DNA of 64,000 bases from positions 1 to 64,000 of the forward strand of contig JAUCGB010000002.1 of assembly GCA_030377895.1 (NCBI GenBank), read 5' to 3'. Numbering within the stretch: position 1 is the first letter of the stretch; each line of letters begins with the position of its first letter. Under the pieces are notes generated by a model, which was given only the letters and a program-made list of their open reading frames with translations, did no database searches and had not been told where the DNA came from. The position numbers and the translations under genes were made by a program. Positions 1-8,742 of this stretch are shown here, piece after piece. This DNA is from Anaerolineales bacterium HSG24. GTDB lineage: Bacteria; Chloroflexota; Anaerolineae; 4572-78; J111.

Positions 1-1
1 C

Positions 2-1198
2 CAAGCCCTCAGCGGATTTGAGGCGTTAGAGTTGGTTGAACAGGGAGAGCGTTTCGATTTGATCATCCTCGACATCATGATGCCTCGCATGTCCGGCTAT
101 GAAGTCAGCCGCAGATTGCGGGAACGCCACGCGCCTGAACAAGTGCCAGTGATTATGTTGACAGCCAAAAATCAACCCGCCGATATCGTAACCGGCTTTG
201 AGATGGGCGCGAATGATTATCTGACGAAACCTGTCAACAAGGATGAGTTGTTGGCCCGTATCAAAACCCTGTTGAAGCTCAAACAAGCCCATCAAGAACA
301 GTTGAAACTGACGGCAATTCAACATGAACTCTCCATTGCCCATGACATGCAGGAAAGCCTCCTGCCTGACCCTTACCCCGAATGGCCTGATATTGAAGTC
401 GTCTGTTACAGCATTCCGGCTAAAGATGTCGGTGGAGATTTCTATCAATATCACCAATTCGAGACTTTTGAGGTTTTTGAAACCTCAAAAGTCTTAGCTC
501 AGAAATACGCCTTTGCCATCGGTGATGTTTCTGGCAAGGGGGTCTCGGCGGCGTTGCTCATGGCGACGAGTTTGTCTCAGTTTGATGCTTCGCTGGCCCT
601 CGACTTCATGCCTGCTGAACGGTTGGCCTATCTTGATAAAGTGATTTCACCCTACACCAAACCTCGACGGCAGAACTGCGCCATGTGCTACGTTGAATTG
701 AGAATCCCCCGTCGGGGAGGCTTCGCGCTTAAAAATGAAGAATCCCCCGTCGGGGAGGCTCAATTCTTAATTGATGTAGTGAACGCGGGTTGTATTCCGC
801 CCTATATTAAACGTGCGGATGCGGATGGCTCGGTTGAGTTTGATGAAAAGATGGGCGGTTTTTCCTTGGGGCAAGGGCTTGGAGCCAAGCATGGTTATCA
901 GGCCCATACCATTGAATTATCGCCGGGCGACATGGTGATTCTGACTAGCGATGGGGTGGTTGAGGCCAATAACGAAGCGGGGGACATGCTTGGTTTTGAT
1001 AGGCTGATGGAGATTGTTAGGGATTTTGAGCCGGATACTAGCTTCGCGTCGCAAGACCTTCAAGGTTTCAAAAACCTTGAAGGTCTAAATCTGGACGGCG
1101 CGGAGGCCATGCTCGAACATCTCAAGCGAGAGGTGTTCGCCTTTACCGAGGGGGCGGAACAGCATGATGATATGACGATGGTGGTGGTGCGGGTTTGA
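2..1198 (+). CDS. Receiver-SpoIIE (PP2C) phosphatase, 5' end outside the window
   Basis: Partial gene; the frame is open to the left edge, so the true start lies upstream. The visible part starts inside a response-regulator receiver: the phospho-acceptor Asp is in LDIMMP (codon 71-73) and the conserved Lys is in YLTKPV (about 227). A short helix leads into a PP2C/SpoIIE serine phosphatase domain with the metal-binding signatures GGDFYQ, GDVSGKG, TSDGV and the terminal HDDMTMVVVRV. Proteins of this RsbU type dephosphorylate anti-sigma antagonists when the receiver is phosphorylated; that role is inferred from the family. Two foreign-looking palindromic stretches (462-494 and 1054-1086) and a variable loop (702-773) are translated in frame. 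It is the first of four SpoIIE paralogues in 16 kb. Family assignment is secure; the target is unknown. Confidence 0.9.
   Translation, partial: QALSGFEALELVEQGERFDLIILDIMMPRMSGYEVSRRLRERHAPEQVPVIMLTAKNQPADIVTGFEMGANDYLTKPVNKDELLARIKTLLKLKQAHQEQLKLTAIQHELSIAHDMQESLLPDPYPEWPDIEVVCYSIPAKDVGGDFYQYHQFETFEVFETSKVLAQKYAFAIGDVSGKGVSAALLMATSLSQFDASLALDFMPAERLAYLDKVISPYTKPRRQNCAMCYVELRIPRRGGFALKNEESPVGEAQFLIDVVNAGCIPPYIKRADADGSVEFDEKMGGFSLGQGLGAKHGYQAHTIELSPGDMVILTSDGVVEANNEAGDMLGFDRLMEIVRDFEPDTSFASQDLQGFKNLEGLNLDGAEAMLEHLKREVFAFTEGAEQHDDMTMVVVRV
462..494. repeat. 33-bp palindrome inside a coding region
   Basis: Perfect inverted repeat, AGACTTTTGAGGTTT and its complement around a short loop, translated in frame after the GGDFYQYHQF motif. 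It has the same 33-bp length and AGAC...GTCT ends as the copies at 1054, 4072, 8502, 15666 and the intergenic copy at 17431. The paralogue at 3421-3445 keeps only a broken remnant at this place. Confidence 0.8.
702..773. repeat. Variable in-frame insertion in the phosphatase domain
   Basis: Two direct copies of GAATCCCCCGTCGGGGAGGC lie between the CYVEL strand and the FLIDVVNAGC strand of the PP2C fold. The same loop carries related but different sequence at 3646-3797 and 8132-8228, and unrelated low-complexity sequence at about 15335-15388. The GCGCGAAGCCTCCCCG-type sequence also occurs outside genes (about 24484-24508). Confidence 0.7.
1054..1086. repeat. 33-bp palindrome inside a coding region
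   Basis: AGACCTTCAAGGTTT and its inverted copy, read as DLQGFKNLEG. Present at the equivalent codon position in all four SpoIIE genes of this window, so it was probably inserted once and then spread with the domain. Confidence 0.8.
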
Positions 1199-1279
1199 CT
1201 TTAGGAATCGGAATCAAACGCGCAACTTATTTAGGACTCATTCCTTATTTAATTCCGATTTCTTAACTATACTATACTA

Positions 1280-1488
1280 CTGATGCTAACTTTTTCTTTG
1301 GTTTAGCCGGAATCAACACTACAACGGATACTTAACTACGGAACGGGTAGTGGTGCAGAAGTAGTGATATATGTCAGTTACCTACCCGCAAGTTTGGAAC
1401 TTGCGGGTAGGTGATCACTACATGTGCAGGACTACCGAGTTTTGAAGTATCCGCTGTAGTGTTCCCGCCAAAGATTCCGTTAGCGTCA
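1280..1488. repeat. Repeat family A, interrupted by a family B element
   Basis: Fills most of the gap between the first two genes. Ends are CTGATGCTAAC and, inverted, TGACGCTAACGG. The uninterrupted copy is at 4222-4400; here an 89-bp family B element splits it after GGAACGG. This shows B arrived after A. Confidence 0.75.
1347..1435. mobile_element. Family B MITE-like palindrome, 89 bp, nested in family A
   Basis: Imperfect terminal inverted repeats GTAGTGGTGCAGAAGTAGTG and GTAGTCCTGCACATGTAGTG around a strong internal hairpin (CTACCCGCAAG...CTTGCGGGTAG). As read by eye, it is identical over its full length to the copy at 62821-62909, 61 kb away. It encodes no protein. Confidence 0.75.
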
Positions 1489-1579
1489 AATTTGTTTGAC
1501 CTGACTGGTGGCCTCTTTTCGTCAGCAATAAGTATACATCGATTGATAATACAAAATAAATAAAAAAGGAGATAATAGA

Positions 1580-4216
1580 TTGACAGTTCAGCAACCCATC
1601 AAGTTTTTTTTTCTTATGCAAGCGGCAATCTTAAAGTTTTTGGGTAGATTTCCATTACGCGTGGTGCTTATTGTGCCGTTCGTCGTTCAGATTTTTGTTA
1701 TTGTAAGCCTTGTTGGCTGGTTATCGTTCCGTAGTGGGCAGCAAGCAGTAAACAATGTAGCCAGTCAATTGCGCCAGGAAATCACAGCCCGTATTGAAGA
1801 TACGCTAAACGTTTATCTGGAAACACCTCATGTGGTTAATCGGATTAACTTCGAGGCTATCCGGCTAGGACAGTTAGACCTACGCAATATCCCCAGTATA
1901 GAAAAATATCTGTGGAATCAGATACAACAATTTGATACAGTTAGCATGATTGCGTTGGGTACGGAGTTTGGCGATTACATTGAAATGCAACGATTCCAGG
2001 ATGGCGCGGTGAATATTGGGGTTAAAGATGAAAACACCAATGGTATCCTGCAAATTTGGGCTACAGATGCGCGCGGCAACCGTACTAAACTATTAGAAAA
2101 CATCTCGGATTATGACCCCCGAGTGCGCCCTTGGTATCTGGCCGCGGTAAAAACCAAAGTCCCAGTTTGGACAGAAATCTACCCCTACGTTTCAGATGAA
2201 ACATTGGCAATTTCTGCCAACCAACCCTTTTATAGCAACCGCAAAAAACTGGCGGCGGTTGCCAGTACAGATTTAACGCTCTCACAAATTAACAATTTTC
2301 TGGGCAGTCTTGAGGTAGGTAAAACAGGCCACACCTTTATTATGGAACGCTCCGGCCTGCTGGTCGCCTCGTCAACCGGCGAACCGCCAACCGTAGCTAC
2401 AAATTCTGAAGGAGAGTTAGAGCGCCTTAACGCCATTGACAGCCAAAATTTACTGATAAGCCAAACCGCCCAACATCTGGCGCAGCAGTATAACAGTCTG
2501 GATGAAATCACAAGCAATCGGCAACTGGATTTCAACATCGACGGGCAGACTTACTTTTTACAGGTAACTCCTTATAAGGATCCGCGCGGCATCGACTGGC
2601 TAATTGCAGTTGTTATTCCCCAATCCGATTTTATGACGCAAATTAATGCCAATGTTCAAACCACAATTATTTTATCGTTTATTGCTCTGGTTGTAGCCAT
2701 AATTGTTGGTATTATTACTACACGTTGGGTGGTTTATCCCATATTAAGCCTTAATATCGCCGCGGGCAATCTGGCCGCCGGCAACTGGAACCAGTCTATC
2801 CCCGTTGACCGCACCGACGAATTGGGGGGGCTTGCAATCTCTTTTAACAGCATGGCACGTCAATTAAAAGATAGTTTCGACACCCTGCAAGCCAGCGAGG
2901 AAAAATATCGCACCCTGTTTGAAGATTCCAGAGATATGATCTATATCAGCACCCCGGCCGGTCAAATTGTTGATGCCAACTCGGCTGGTTTAAGCCTCTT
3001 TGGTTATACCAAAGAAGAGTTGTTGGAGATAAACGCGCTAGACTTGTACGCCAATTCCGATGATCGTTCCAAATTTCGACAAGAGATAGAGCAGTACGGA
3101 GAGGTGAAGGATTTTGAAATCAAATTCCGCAAGAAAGACGGCACAGAATTAGATTGTATGATAACAGCCACGTTACGGCAGGCAGATGACGGCACGTTAT
3201 TGGGCTATCAAGGTCTTATCCGTGACATCACTGTCCACAAACGGGCTGAAATAGAACGACTGAAATTAACGGCTATTCAACAAGAACTCTCCATTGCCCA
3301 TGACATGCAGGGAAGTCTCCTGCCCGACTTTTACCCTGAATGGACTGATATCGAAGTCGTCTGTTACAGCATTCCGGCCAAAGATGTTGGTGGAGATTTC
3401 TATCAATATCACCAATTCGAGACCTTTGAGGTTTCAAAAACCGCTCAGAAATACGCCTTTGCTATCGGTGATGTCTCCGGTAAGGGTGTCTCTGCGGCGT
3501 TGCTCATGGCGACGAGTTTGTCTCAGTTTGATGCCTCGCTTACACTAGATTTGACACCCGCCGAGCGCATGACTCACCTCGATAAAACCATCTCTCCCTA
3601 CACGAAGCCGCGTCGGCAGAACTGCGCCATGTGCTATGTGGAATTGAGAATTATGAATTATGAATCCCCCGTCGGGGAGGCTTCGCGCTTAAGAATTAAA
3701 AACTCCTCTCCAGCGATGCTTCGCGCTGATGAGTTAAACATGGATAATGACGAAGTAGAGAAACAATTCTTAATTCGGGATTCAAAATTCTTAATTGATG
3801 TGGTGAACGCTGGTTGTATTCCGCCCTATATTAAACGAGTGGATGGCTCGGTTGAGTTTGATGAAGAGATGGGTGGTTTTTCCTTGGGGCAAGGGCTTGG
3901 GGCGAGGCATGGTTATCAGGCCCACACCATTGAATTATCGCCGGGCGACATGGTGATTCTGACTAGCGATGGCGTGGTGGAGGCCAATAATAACGCGGGT
4001 GACATGCTTGGCTTTGATAGGCTGATGGAGATTGTGCGGGGATTTGAGCCGGATACTAGCTTCGCGTCGCAAGACCTTCAAGGTTTCAAAAACCTTGAAG
4101 GTCTAAATCTGAGTGACGGGAACGCCATGCTGGAGCATCTCAAGCAAGAGGTGTTTGTCTTTACCGAAGGGGCGGAACAGCATGACGATATGACGATTGT
4201 GGTGGTCAGGGTGTAA
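1580..4216 (+). CDS. Membrane sensor SpoIIE phosphatase (dCache-HAMP-PAS-PP2C)
   Basis: An 878-aa protein. The TTG start is chosen because AAGGAG lies 8 bp upstream; the first ATG (1616) has no such site. Order: TM helix about residues 26-50, extracellular dCache-like sensor about 55-355 (with YDPRVRPWY typical of Cache), second TM about 357-379, HAMP about 380-432, PAS about 440-555 (EEKYRTLFEDS), and SpoIIE/PP2C about 570-878 with GGDFYQ, GDVSGKG, TSDGV and HDDMT. It would sense an external ligand and control a serine phosphatase in the cytoplasm, the family role being partner-switching control. The catalytic domain holds the in-frame inserts at 3646-3797 and 4072-4104. No antagonist or anti-sigma gene lies nearby. 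Confidence 0.9.
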   Translation: MTVQQPIKFFFLMQAAILKFLGRFPLRVVLIVPFVVQIFVIVSLVGWLSFRSGQQAVNNVASQLRQEITARIEDTLNVYLETPHVVNRINFEAIRLGQLDLRNIPSIEKYLWNQIQQFDTVSMIALGTEFGDYIEMQRFQDGAVNIGVKDENTNGILQIWATDARGNRTKLLENISDYDPRVRPWYLAAVKTKVPVWTEIYPYVSDETLAISANQPFYSNRKKLAAVASTDLTLSQINNFLGSLEVGKTGHTFIMERSGLLVASSTGEPPTVATNSEGELERLNAIDSQNLLISQTAQHLAQQYNSLDEITSNRQLDFNIDGQTYFLQVTPYKDPRGIDWLIAVVIPQSDFMTQINANVQTTIILSFIALVVAIIVGIITTRWVVYPILSLNIAAGNLAAGNWNQSIPVDRTDELGGLAISFNSMARQLKDSFDTLQASEEKYRTLFEDSRDMIYISTPAGQIVDANSAGLSLFGYTKEELLEINALDLYANSDDRSKFRQEIEQYGEVKDFEIKFRKKDGTELDCMITATLRQADDGTLLGYQGLIRDITVHKRAEIERLKLTAIQQELSIAHDMQGSLLPDFYPEWTDIEVVCYSIPAKDVGGDFYQYHQFETFEVSKTAQKYAFAIGDVSGKGVSAALLMATSLSQFDASLTLDLTPAERMTHLDKTISPYTKPRRQNCAMCYVELRIMNYESPVGEASRLRIKNSSPAMLRADELNMDNDEVEKQFLIRDSKFLIDVVNAGCIPPYIKRVDGSVEFDEEMGGFSLGQGLGARHGYQAHTIELSPGDMVILTSDGVVEANNNAGDMLGFDRLMEIVRGFEPDTSFASQDLQGFKNLEGLNLSDGNAMLEHLKQEVFVFTEGAEQHDDMTIVVVRV
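3646..3797. repeat. Long in-frame insertion in the phosphatase variable loop
   Basis: About 150 bp of repeat-like sequence (GAATCCCCCGTCGGGGAGGC, then AAGAATTAAAAACTCC and TAATTCGGGATTC pieces) between CYVELR and FLIDVVNAG. It is open in frame although it resembles intergenic filler. The paralogue at 8132 has a shorter, partly inverted version. Confidence 0.7.
4072..4104. repeat. 33-bp palindrome inside a coding region
   Basis: Same element and same codon position as 1054-1086 (AGACCTTCAAGGTTT and inverse). Confidence 0.8.
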
Positions 4217-4221
4217 AATTA

Positions 4222-4400
4222 CTGATGCTAATTTTTTAGCCGAAATCAACACTACAACGGATACTTAACTACGGAACGGATGGATTTTATTCGTATATAA
4301 TCACTGTAAATAGCAGAGAAATCTCGTTATTGACAAAAAATACCCGTGAGTTTTGAAGTACCCGCTGTAGTGTTCCCGCCAAAGATTCCGTTAGCGTCAG
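4222..4400. repeat. Repeat family A, uninterrupted copy (179 bp)
   Basis: Starts six bases after the preceding stop codon. Ends CTGATGCTAA and, inverted, CTGACGCTAAC; inner arms ACTACAACGGATACTTAA and GAAGTACCCGCTGTAGT are also complementary. No clear target duplication is seen. Confidence 0.7.
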
Positions 4401-4413
4401 TATTATTAATTAC

Positions 4414-4554
4414 CTTTGTACAGGACAAAAAAAGATTGAACTTGTTACAGAAGAAAAAAGGGACACAGATTAACACGGATACACACAGATAAGCCTAAAA
4501 AATCCGTGTTTATCAGCGTTTATCCGTGTCCTAACTGTTTTGTCCGGTACTTAG
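4414..4554. mobile_element. Family C MITE copy 1 (141 bp, 9-bp target duplication)
   Basis: Ends CTTTGTACAGGACAAAA and, inverted, CTAAGTACCGGACAAAA. Flanked on both sides by ATTAATTAC (4405-4413 and 4555-4563). Long inner arms built from CACGGATTAACACGGATA-type words make one hairpin. No open reading frame, so it must be moved by a transposase encoded elsewhere. Confidence 0.85.
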
Positions 4555-4559
4555 ATTAA

Positions 4560-4588
4560 TTACAAAGAATCGCGTTATGTGCTATAAT
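4560..4588 (+). promoter_or_regulatory. Candidate promoter for the solute-binding protein gene
   Basis: TTACAA (4560-4565), 17 bp, TATAAT (4583-4588), about 50 bp before the start codon. The -35 box lies partly in the target duplication at the edge of the family C element, so insertion may have altered expression. Confidence 0.4.
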
Positions 4589-4638
4589 ATAATTCAACAT
4601 ATTCCACAAACAAACTTTTAATATAAGGAGAATTAACT

Positions 4639-6288
4639 ATGCTCTATTTTCAGAATGATAAGACACACCATCCGGCCGTGTTAGACATGCAGAGTGATTT
4701 ACGAAAGGGCAAAATCAGCCGCCGTGAGTTTTTACGCTTTGCTACTCTGTTAGGCGTATCGGCCACAACGGCCGGGTTTATGGCCGGTTGTGGAAATCAA
4801 CCTGCCGCACCAAGTACACCGACTCCAAGCCCCATCAAACGGGGTGGAGTTATGAAAATTGGCACAGCACTTCAGGATGTATCCCATCCGGCGCGTTTAT
4901 CATGGATTGAAAGTGCCAACGTGTTGCGTCAGGTAGCTGAATATTTGACCGAAACGGGTGCGGATGGAATTACTCGCCCTTGGCTGTTGGAACGGTGGGA
5001 GGCCAATGAGGATGTCACCATGTGGACATTGTTCTTAAATAAGGGGATTAAATTTAATAATGGACAGGATTTCACTGTCGATGATGTGATTTTTAACTTT
5101 GAGCAATGGCTTGACCCGACGATTGAATCTTCGATGGGTGATTTACTTTCCTATCTTAGCCCTACTAATATCGAGCGGCTTGATGATTACACCATTCGTC
5201 TCCATCTTGACAGCCCCCAAATCGGCATCCCGGAGCATCTGTTTCATTACCCGGCCCTGATAATGTCGCGTGAGTTTGAAGGGGATTTTATCAAACAGCC
5301 GCTTGGTACCGGCCCATTCACTCTGGCTGAATACACCCTCGGTGATCAGGCTGTTTGCAAAAGACGAAGCGACTACTGGCATAAGGGGGCTGATGGCGCA
5401 CCGTTACCCTATCTTGATGAACTTATTTACATTGAATTAGAAGTAGAAGACCGAATTGAGGCCATACAAGGGGGAGGCATTGACACGTTATATACGCCCA
5501 CCCCGCAGGATTGGAAAGACCTAAAGGATGTGCCTGATGTCTCAGTGTATGATGTCAGCACTGCCCAAACATTTGTGTTGCGAATGAGAGTTGACCAGCC
5601 TCCGTGGAATGATGTTCGGGTTCGGCAGGCCCTCAAGTTGTGTCAAGACCGCCAGAAAATTCTTGATGGTTCCTATTCTGGGCAGGGTGAATTAGGCATA
5701 GATGCCCATGTTGCTCCCATCCATCCGGCCTATTGTGAGAAACCAATCCCTAAATACGACCCCGAAAAGGCCAAAGCATTGTTAGCTGAAGCGGGCTATC
5801 CAGATGGTCTACAGGTTAAGCTGACTACTAAAAATGATCGAAGTGAGCCGGAAATGTCTCGCATTTTACGAAATTTGGCCGCCCCGGCCGGGTTTGATAT
5901 TGAACTGAATATCATTGAACCGGCCAAATATTGGGAACAATGGACAGAAGTCGAGTTGGGTATCACCACCTGGACGCATAGGCCACTTGGCACGATGGTT
6001 TTGTCGCTTGCTTACACCTCTGATAAGGAGGGTAAGCCGGTCAGTTGGAATGAAACCCACTGGGTTGATGAGGAGTTTAACACTTTGCTGGGACAGGCTG
6101 AACGTACTCTGGACATCCCTAAACGGAGAGAGATTATGTGTCAACTGGAAGACATCATGCAAACACGCGGCCCGATTGGGATTAGCTATTGGCGAAAACT
6201 ATGGACGATTATTCGGACTGAATTCAAAAATGTGCGGGCACACCCAACAGCTTACGATCTTTTTTATGATGTGTGGAAGGATGTATAA
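4639..6288 (+). CDS. Solute-binding lipoprotein, SBP_bac_5 (oligopeptide/nickel type)
   Basis: A 549-aa extracytoplasmic binding protein. A twin-arginine signal (SRREFLRF, about residues 23-30) runs into a hydrophobic stretch and a lipobox MAGC, followed by a Pro/Thr linker; it should be exported by Tat and lipid-anchored. The body has the family features, for example FNNGQDFTVDDVIFNFE and GTGPFTLAEY. AAGGAG stands before the ATG. Members normally deliver peptides or similar solutes to an ABC permease, but no permease or ATPase gene is here. The next gene is a membrane dCache-SpoIIE sensor, so a role as ligand-presenting protein for that sensor is possible (inference). Confidence 0.9.
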   Translation: MLYFQNDKTHHPAVLDMQSDLRKGKISRREFLRFATLLGVSATTAGFMAGCGNQPAAPSTPTPSPIKRGGVMKIGTALQDVSHPARLSWIESANVLRQVAEYLTETGADGITRPWLLERWEANEDVTMWTLFLNKGIKFNNGQDFTVDDVIFNFEQWLDPTIESSMGDLLSYLSPTNIERLDDYTIRLHLDSPQIGIPEHLFHYPALIMSREFEGDFIKQPLGTGPFTLAEYTLGDQAVCKRRSDYWHKGADGAPLPYLDELIYIELEVEDRIEAIQGGGIDTLYTPTPQDWKDLKDVPDVSVYDVSTAQTFVLRMRVDQPPWNDVRVRQALKLCQDRQKILDGSYSGQGELGIDAHVAPIHPAYCEKPIPKYDPEKAKALLAEAGYPDGLQVKLTTKNDRSEPEMSRILRNLAAPAGFDIELNIIEPAKYWEQWTEVELGITTWTHRPLGTMVLSLAYTSDKEGKPVSWNETHWVDEEFNTLLGQAERTLDIPKRREIMCQLEDIMQTRGPIGISYWRKLWTIIRTEFKNVRAHPTAYDLFYDVWKDV

Positions 6289-6296
6289 TCAGTAGT

Positions 6297-6436
6297 GACA
6301 AGTGCTTCGTCACTTATCACTTATCACTTATCACTTGTCACTTATCACTTATCACTTGTCACTTGTCACTTATCACTTATCACTTGTCACTTGTCACTTA
6401 TCACTTGTCACTTATCACTTGTCACTTGCCACTTAT
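6297..6436. repeat. Short tandem array of TCACTTATCACTTG-type units
   Basis: About 140 bp of near-perfect 8-9-base units (CACTTATCA / CACTTGTCA). It fills the gap between two genes and stays open in the downstream frame, which makes a false N-terminal extension for the next gene. Related arrays sit at 21995-22030, 22222-22262 and 58151-58186. Confidence 0.85.
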
Positions 6437-6447
6437 GGTCTAAAATA

Positions 6448-8646
6448 ATGTACAAAAAAACGCCACGTAAACTCTTTAGCGGTTTAACGGCCAAACTAAT
6501 TTTGGCCGTTTTGCTTGTTTCGCTCATCCCCTTGAGTTTACTGGCGTTTCTCAATAATCGTAATACCCAAACCATATTAATCGAAAACGCTAACCAATCT
6601 TTATCCGCCGCTGCCTCACAAATAGCGGCCAATCTCGACATATTTTTCAAGATTAACTTAGATAATCTCAAAGTGGAGGCCCAGCTACCGACCTTAATTA
6701 CCTATTTGAGTTTGCCACCCGACCAACGAGCCGGCAGTCTCGCCGAAGAGGCAGCCTTGGCCACTTTGCAAGGGCTAAGGCGCAAAAACCGGATATTTAT
6801 CACCTCGTATGCTTTGTTAGACTATGAAGGGCAGAACGTGCTGGATACCAACCCTGATGGTATTGGACAAGACGAATCTCACGAAGAATATTTTCAAAGG
6901 CCGATAGAATCGGGATTGCCGGAGGTATCACATATTACCCTAGCCAACCCCCATAATCCACATTGGGAAGACATGATTATCCATTTCAGCAACCCCATCC
7001 GAGATACCAACCGGGGAGAGACGATTGGCGTTTTACGGATACGCTACAAAGCGGCGGCTTTGCAACAACTGGTTGTCGCCAATAATGGTTTTGCTGGTGA
7101 AAAATCATACGCCATCCTCTTTGATGAAAACTTGATCTATTTAGCACATGGTACCGCCCCGAATCTGATTTTCAAAACGGTGCAACCACTAGACTCAGAC
7201 CGGATAGCCCATTTACAAGCTCTGGACCGCTTACCTGATCTGCTACCCGATAACCTCTCGACCAACTCATCCGATCTGGCCGATAAGTTAGCCAACGCTA
7301 CTTTTGAACCCATTTTTACCGCCAAATTACCATCAACTGATGATACCTCAACAAGTGATGGGCTTAATTTGATTGTGGTCAAAGAGTTAAAAACACACCC
7401 CTGGTTAGTCATCTTCGTCCAACCGGAGACCGTATTTCTAGCTCCCATCAACGCCCAAACAAGAAATACGATTTATCTGGCCATCGCCATTGGATGCGCG
7501 GTTGTGGCAGTTGCCTTTATGGCCGGACGCACTCTGGCGGCCCCACTTCTGGAACTGACTGAAGCTGTTAGCCGCTTCACCGCCGGTGATTTAGAAGTCC
7601 GGGCCAATATCAAATCGAATGATGAACGGGAGACTCTGGCCGCCAGTTTCAACACTATGGCCGAACAGGTGGGTAGTTTGTTGAAAAATCTGGAGGAGCG
7701 CACCCATGAGCTAGAGGCTGAGATTATTGAGCGCGAACGGGCCGAATCCCAGCTAGTACAGTTATCCGTCATCGAGCGAGAGTTGGTGATCGCTCAACAG
7801 ATACAACAAAACCTTTTACCCCCGACAAAACCTAATTGGCCTGATCTTGATGTAATCTGTTTTAGTAATCCGGCTCGTGAAGTGGGGGGCGATTTATACA
7901 GTTATCATGAATTTCCATTTGCTCAAGAATTCTACGCCTATGCTTTTGCCATTGGTGATGTCTCCGGCAAAGGCGTGTCCGCCGCTTTGCTAATGGCAAT
8001 CGGTCTCTCTCAGTTTGACGCTTCGTTAACCCTCGGCCTCTCCCCGGCTGAACGCATGATCTATCTGGATGAGGCCATTTTGCCCTATACCAAACTCCAA
8101 CACCAGAACTGTGCTATGTGTTATGTTGAATTAAGAATGAAGAATGAAGAATCCCCTGTCGCTGAAAATCAATTCAAAATTCTTAAGCGCGAAGCCTCCC
8201 CGACGGGGGATTCAAAATTCTTAATTGATGTGGTGAACGCCGGTTGTATTCCACCTTACATCAAACGTGCAGATGGTTCGGTTGAGTTTGATGAAGAGAT
8301 GGGAGGTTTTGCTTTGGGGCAAGGACTTGGATCCATGCACGGTTATCAGGAACATACTATTGAACTATTCTCTGGCGACATGGTGATTTTGACCAGTGAT
8401 GGCGTGGTCGAGGCCAACAACGAGGCGGGCGACATGCTCGGCTTTGAGCGGCTAGAGCAGATTGTTAGGGAATTTGAGCCGGATACTAGCTTCGCGTCGC
8501 AAGACCTTCAAGGTTTCAAAAACCTTGAAGGTCTAAATCTGAACGGCGCGGAGGCTATGCTAGAACATCTCAAGCGAGAGGTGTTTGCCTTTACCAAAGG
8601 GGCGGAACAGCATGATGATATGACGATGGTGGTGATTCGGGTATGA
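6448..8646 (+). CDS. Membrane sensor SpoIIE phosphatase (dCache-HAMP-PP2C)
   Basis: A 732-aa protein when started at ATG 6448; the open frame reaches back to 6295, but those 51 codons only translate the short tandem array and are rejected. TM about 12-34, dCache-like sensor about 35-330 (ALLDYEGQNVLDTN), TM about 343-365, HAMP to about 415, a coiled coil, then SpoIIE/PP2C with GGDLYSY, GDVSGKG, TSDGV and HDDMTMVV. Like its paralogues it should dephosphorylate a serine-phosphoprotein in response to an external signal. It lies directly behind a solute-binding lipoprotein. The 3' 250 bp are nearly the same as in the genes ending at 1198 and 15810. In-frame inserts at 8132-8228 and 8502-8534. No clear Shine-Dalgarno site. 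Confidence 0.88.
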   Translation: MYKKTPRKLFSGLTAKLILAVLLVSLIPLSLLAFLNNRNTQTILIENANQSLSAAASQIAANLDIFFKINLDNLKVEAQLPTLITYLSLPPDQRAGSLAEEAALATLQGLRRKNRIFITSYALLDYEGQNVLDTNPDGIGQDESHEEYFQRPIESGLPEVSHITLANPHNPHWEDMIIHFSNPIRDTNRGETIGVLRIRYKAAALQQLVVANNGFAGEKSYAILFDENLIYLAHGTAPNLIFKTVQPLDSDRIAHLQALDRLPDLLPDNLSTNSSDLADKLANATFEPIFTAKLPSTDDTSTSDGLNLIVVKELKTHPWLVIFVQPETVFLAPINAQTRNTIYLAIAIGCAVVAVAFMAGRTLAAPLLELTEAVSRFTAGDLEVRANIKSNDERETLAASFNTMAEQVGSLLKNLEERTHELEAEIIERERAESQLVQLSVIERELVIAQQIQQNLLPPTKPNWPDLDVICFSNPAREVGGDLYSYHEFPFAQEFYAYAFAIGDVSGKGVSAALLMAIGLSQFDASLTLGLSPAERMIYLDEAILPYTKLQHQNCAMCYVELRMKNEESPVAENQFKILKREASPTGDSKFLIDVVNAGCIPPYIKRADGSVEFDEEMGGFALGQGLGSMHGYQEHTIELFSGDMVILTSDGVVEANNEAGDMLGFERLEQIVREFEPDTSFASQDLQGFKNLEGLNLNGAEAMLEHLKREVFAFTKGAEQHDDMTMVVIRV
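8132..8228. repeat. In-frame insertion in the phosphatase variable loop
   Basis: Sequence with AAGAATGAAGAATCCCC, an inverted GCGCGAAGCCTCCCCGAC piece and TTCAAAATTCTTAATTG at the same loop as 702-773 and 3646-3797, with the palindromic core here reversed. Confidence 0.65.
8502..8534. repeat. 33-bp palindrome inside a coding region
   Basis: Same element and codon position as 1054-1086. Confidence 0.8.
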
Positions 8647-8742
8647 TGTGAGACGTATTGCGTAAGATGTAATACGCAACAGAACTATCCCTACGATTGC
8701 CAAACGCGCAACTTATTTAATTCCGATTCCTAACTTGTAGAC

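Noticed and set aside
6295-6447. N-terminal extension of the dCache-SpoIIE gene
   Set aside because: The 51 codons only translate the TCACTTATCAC array; TM and Cache features start after ATG 6448.
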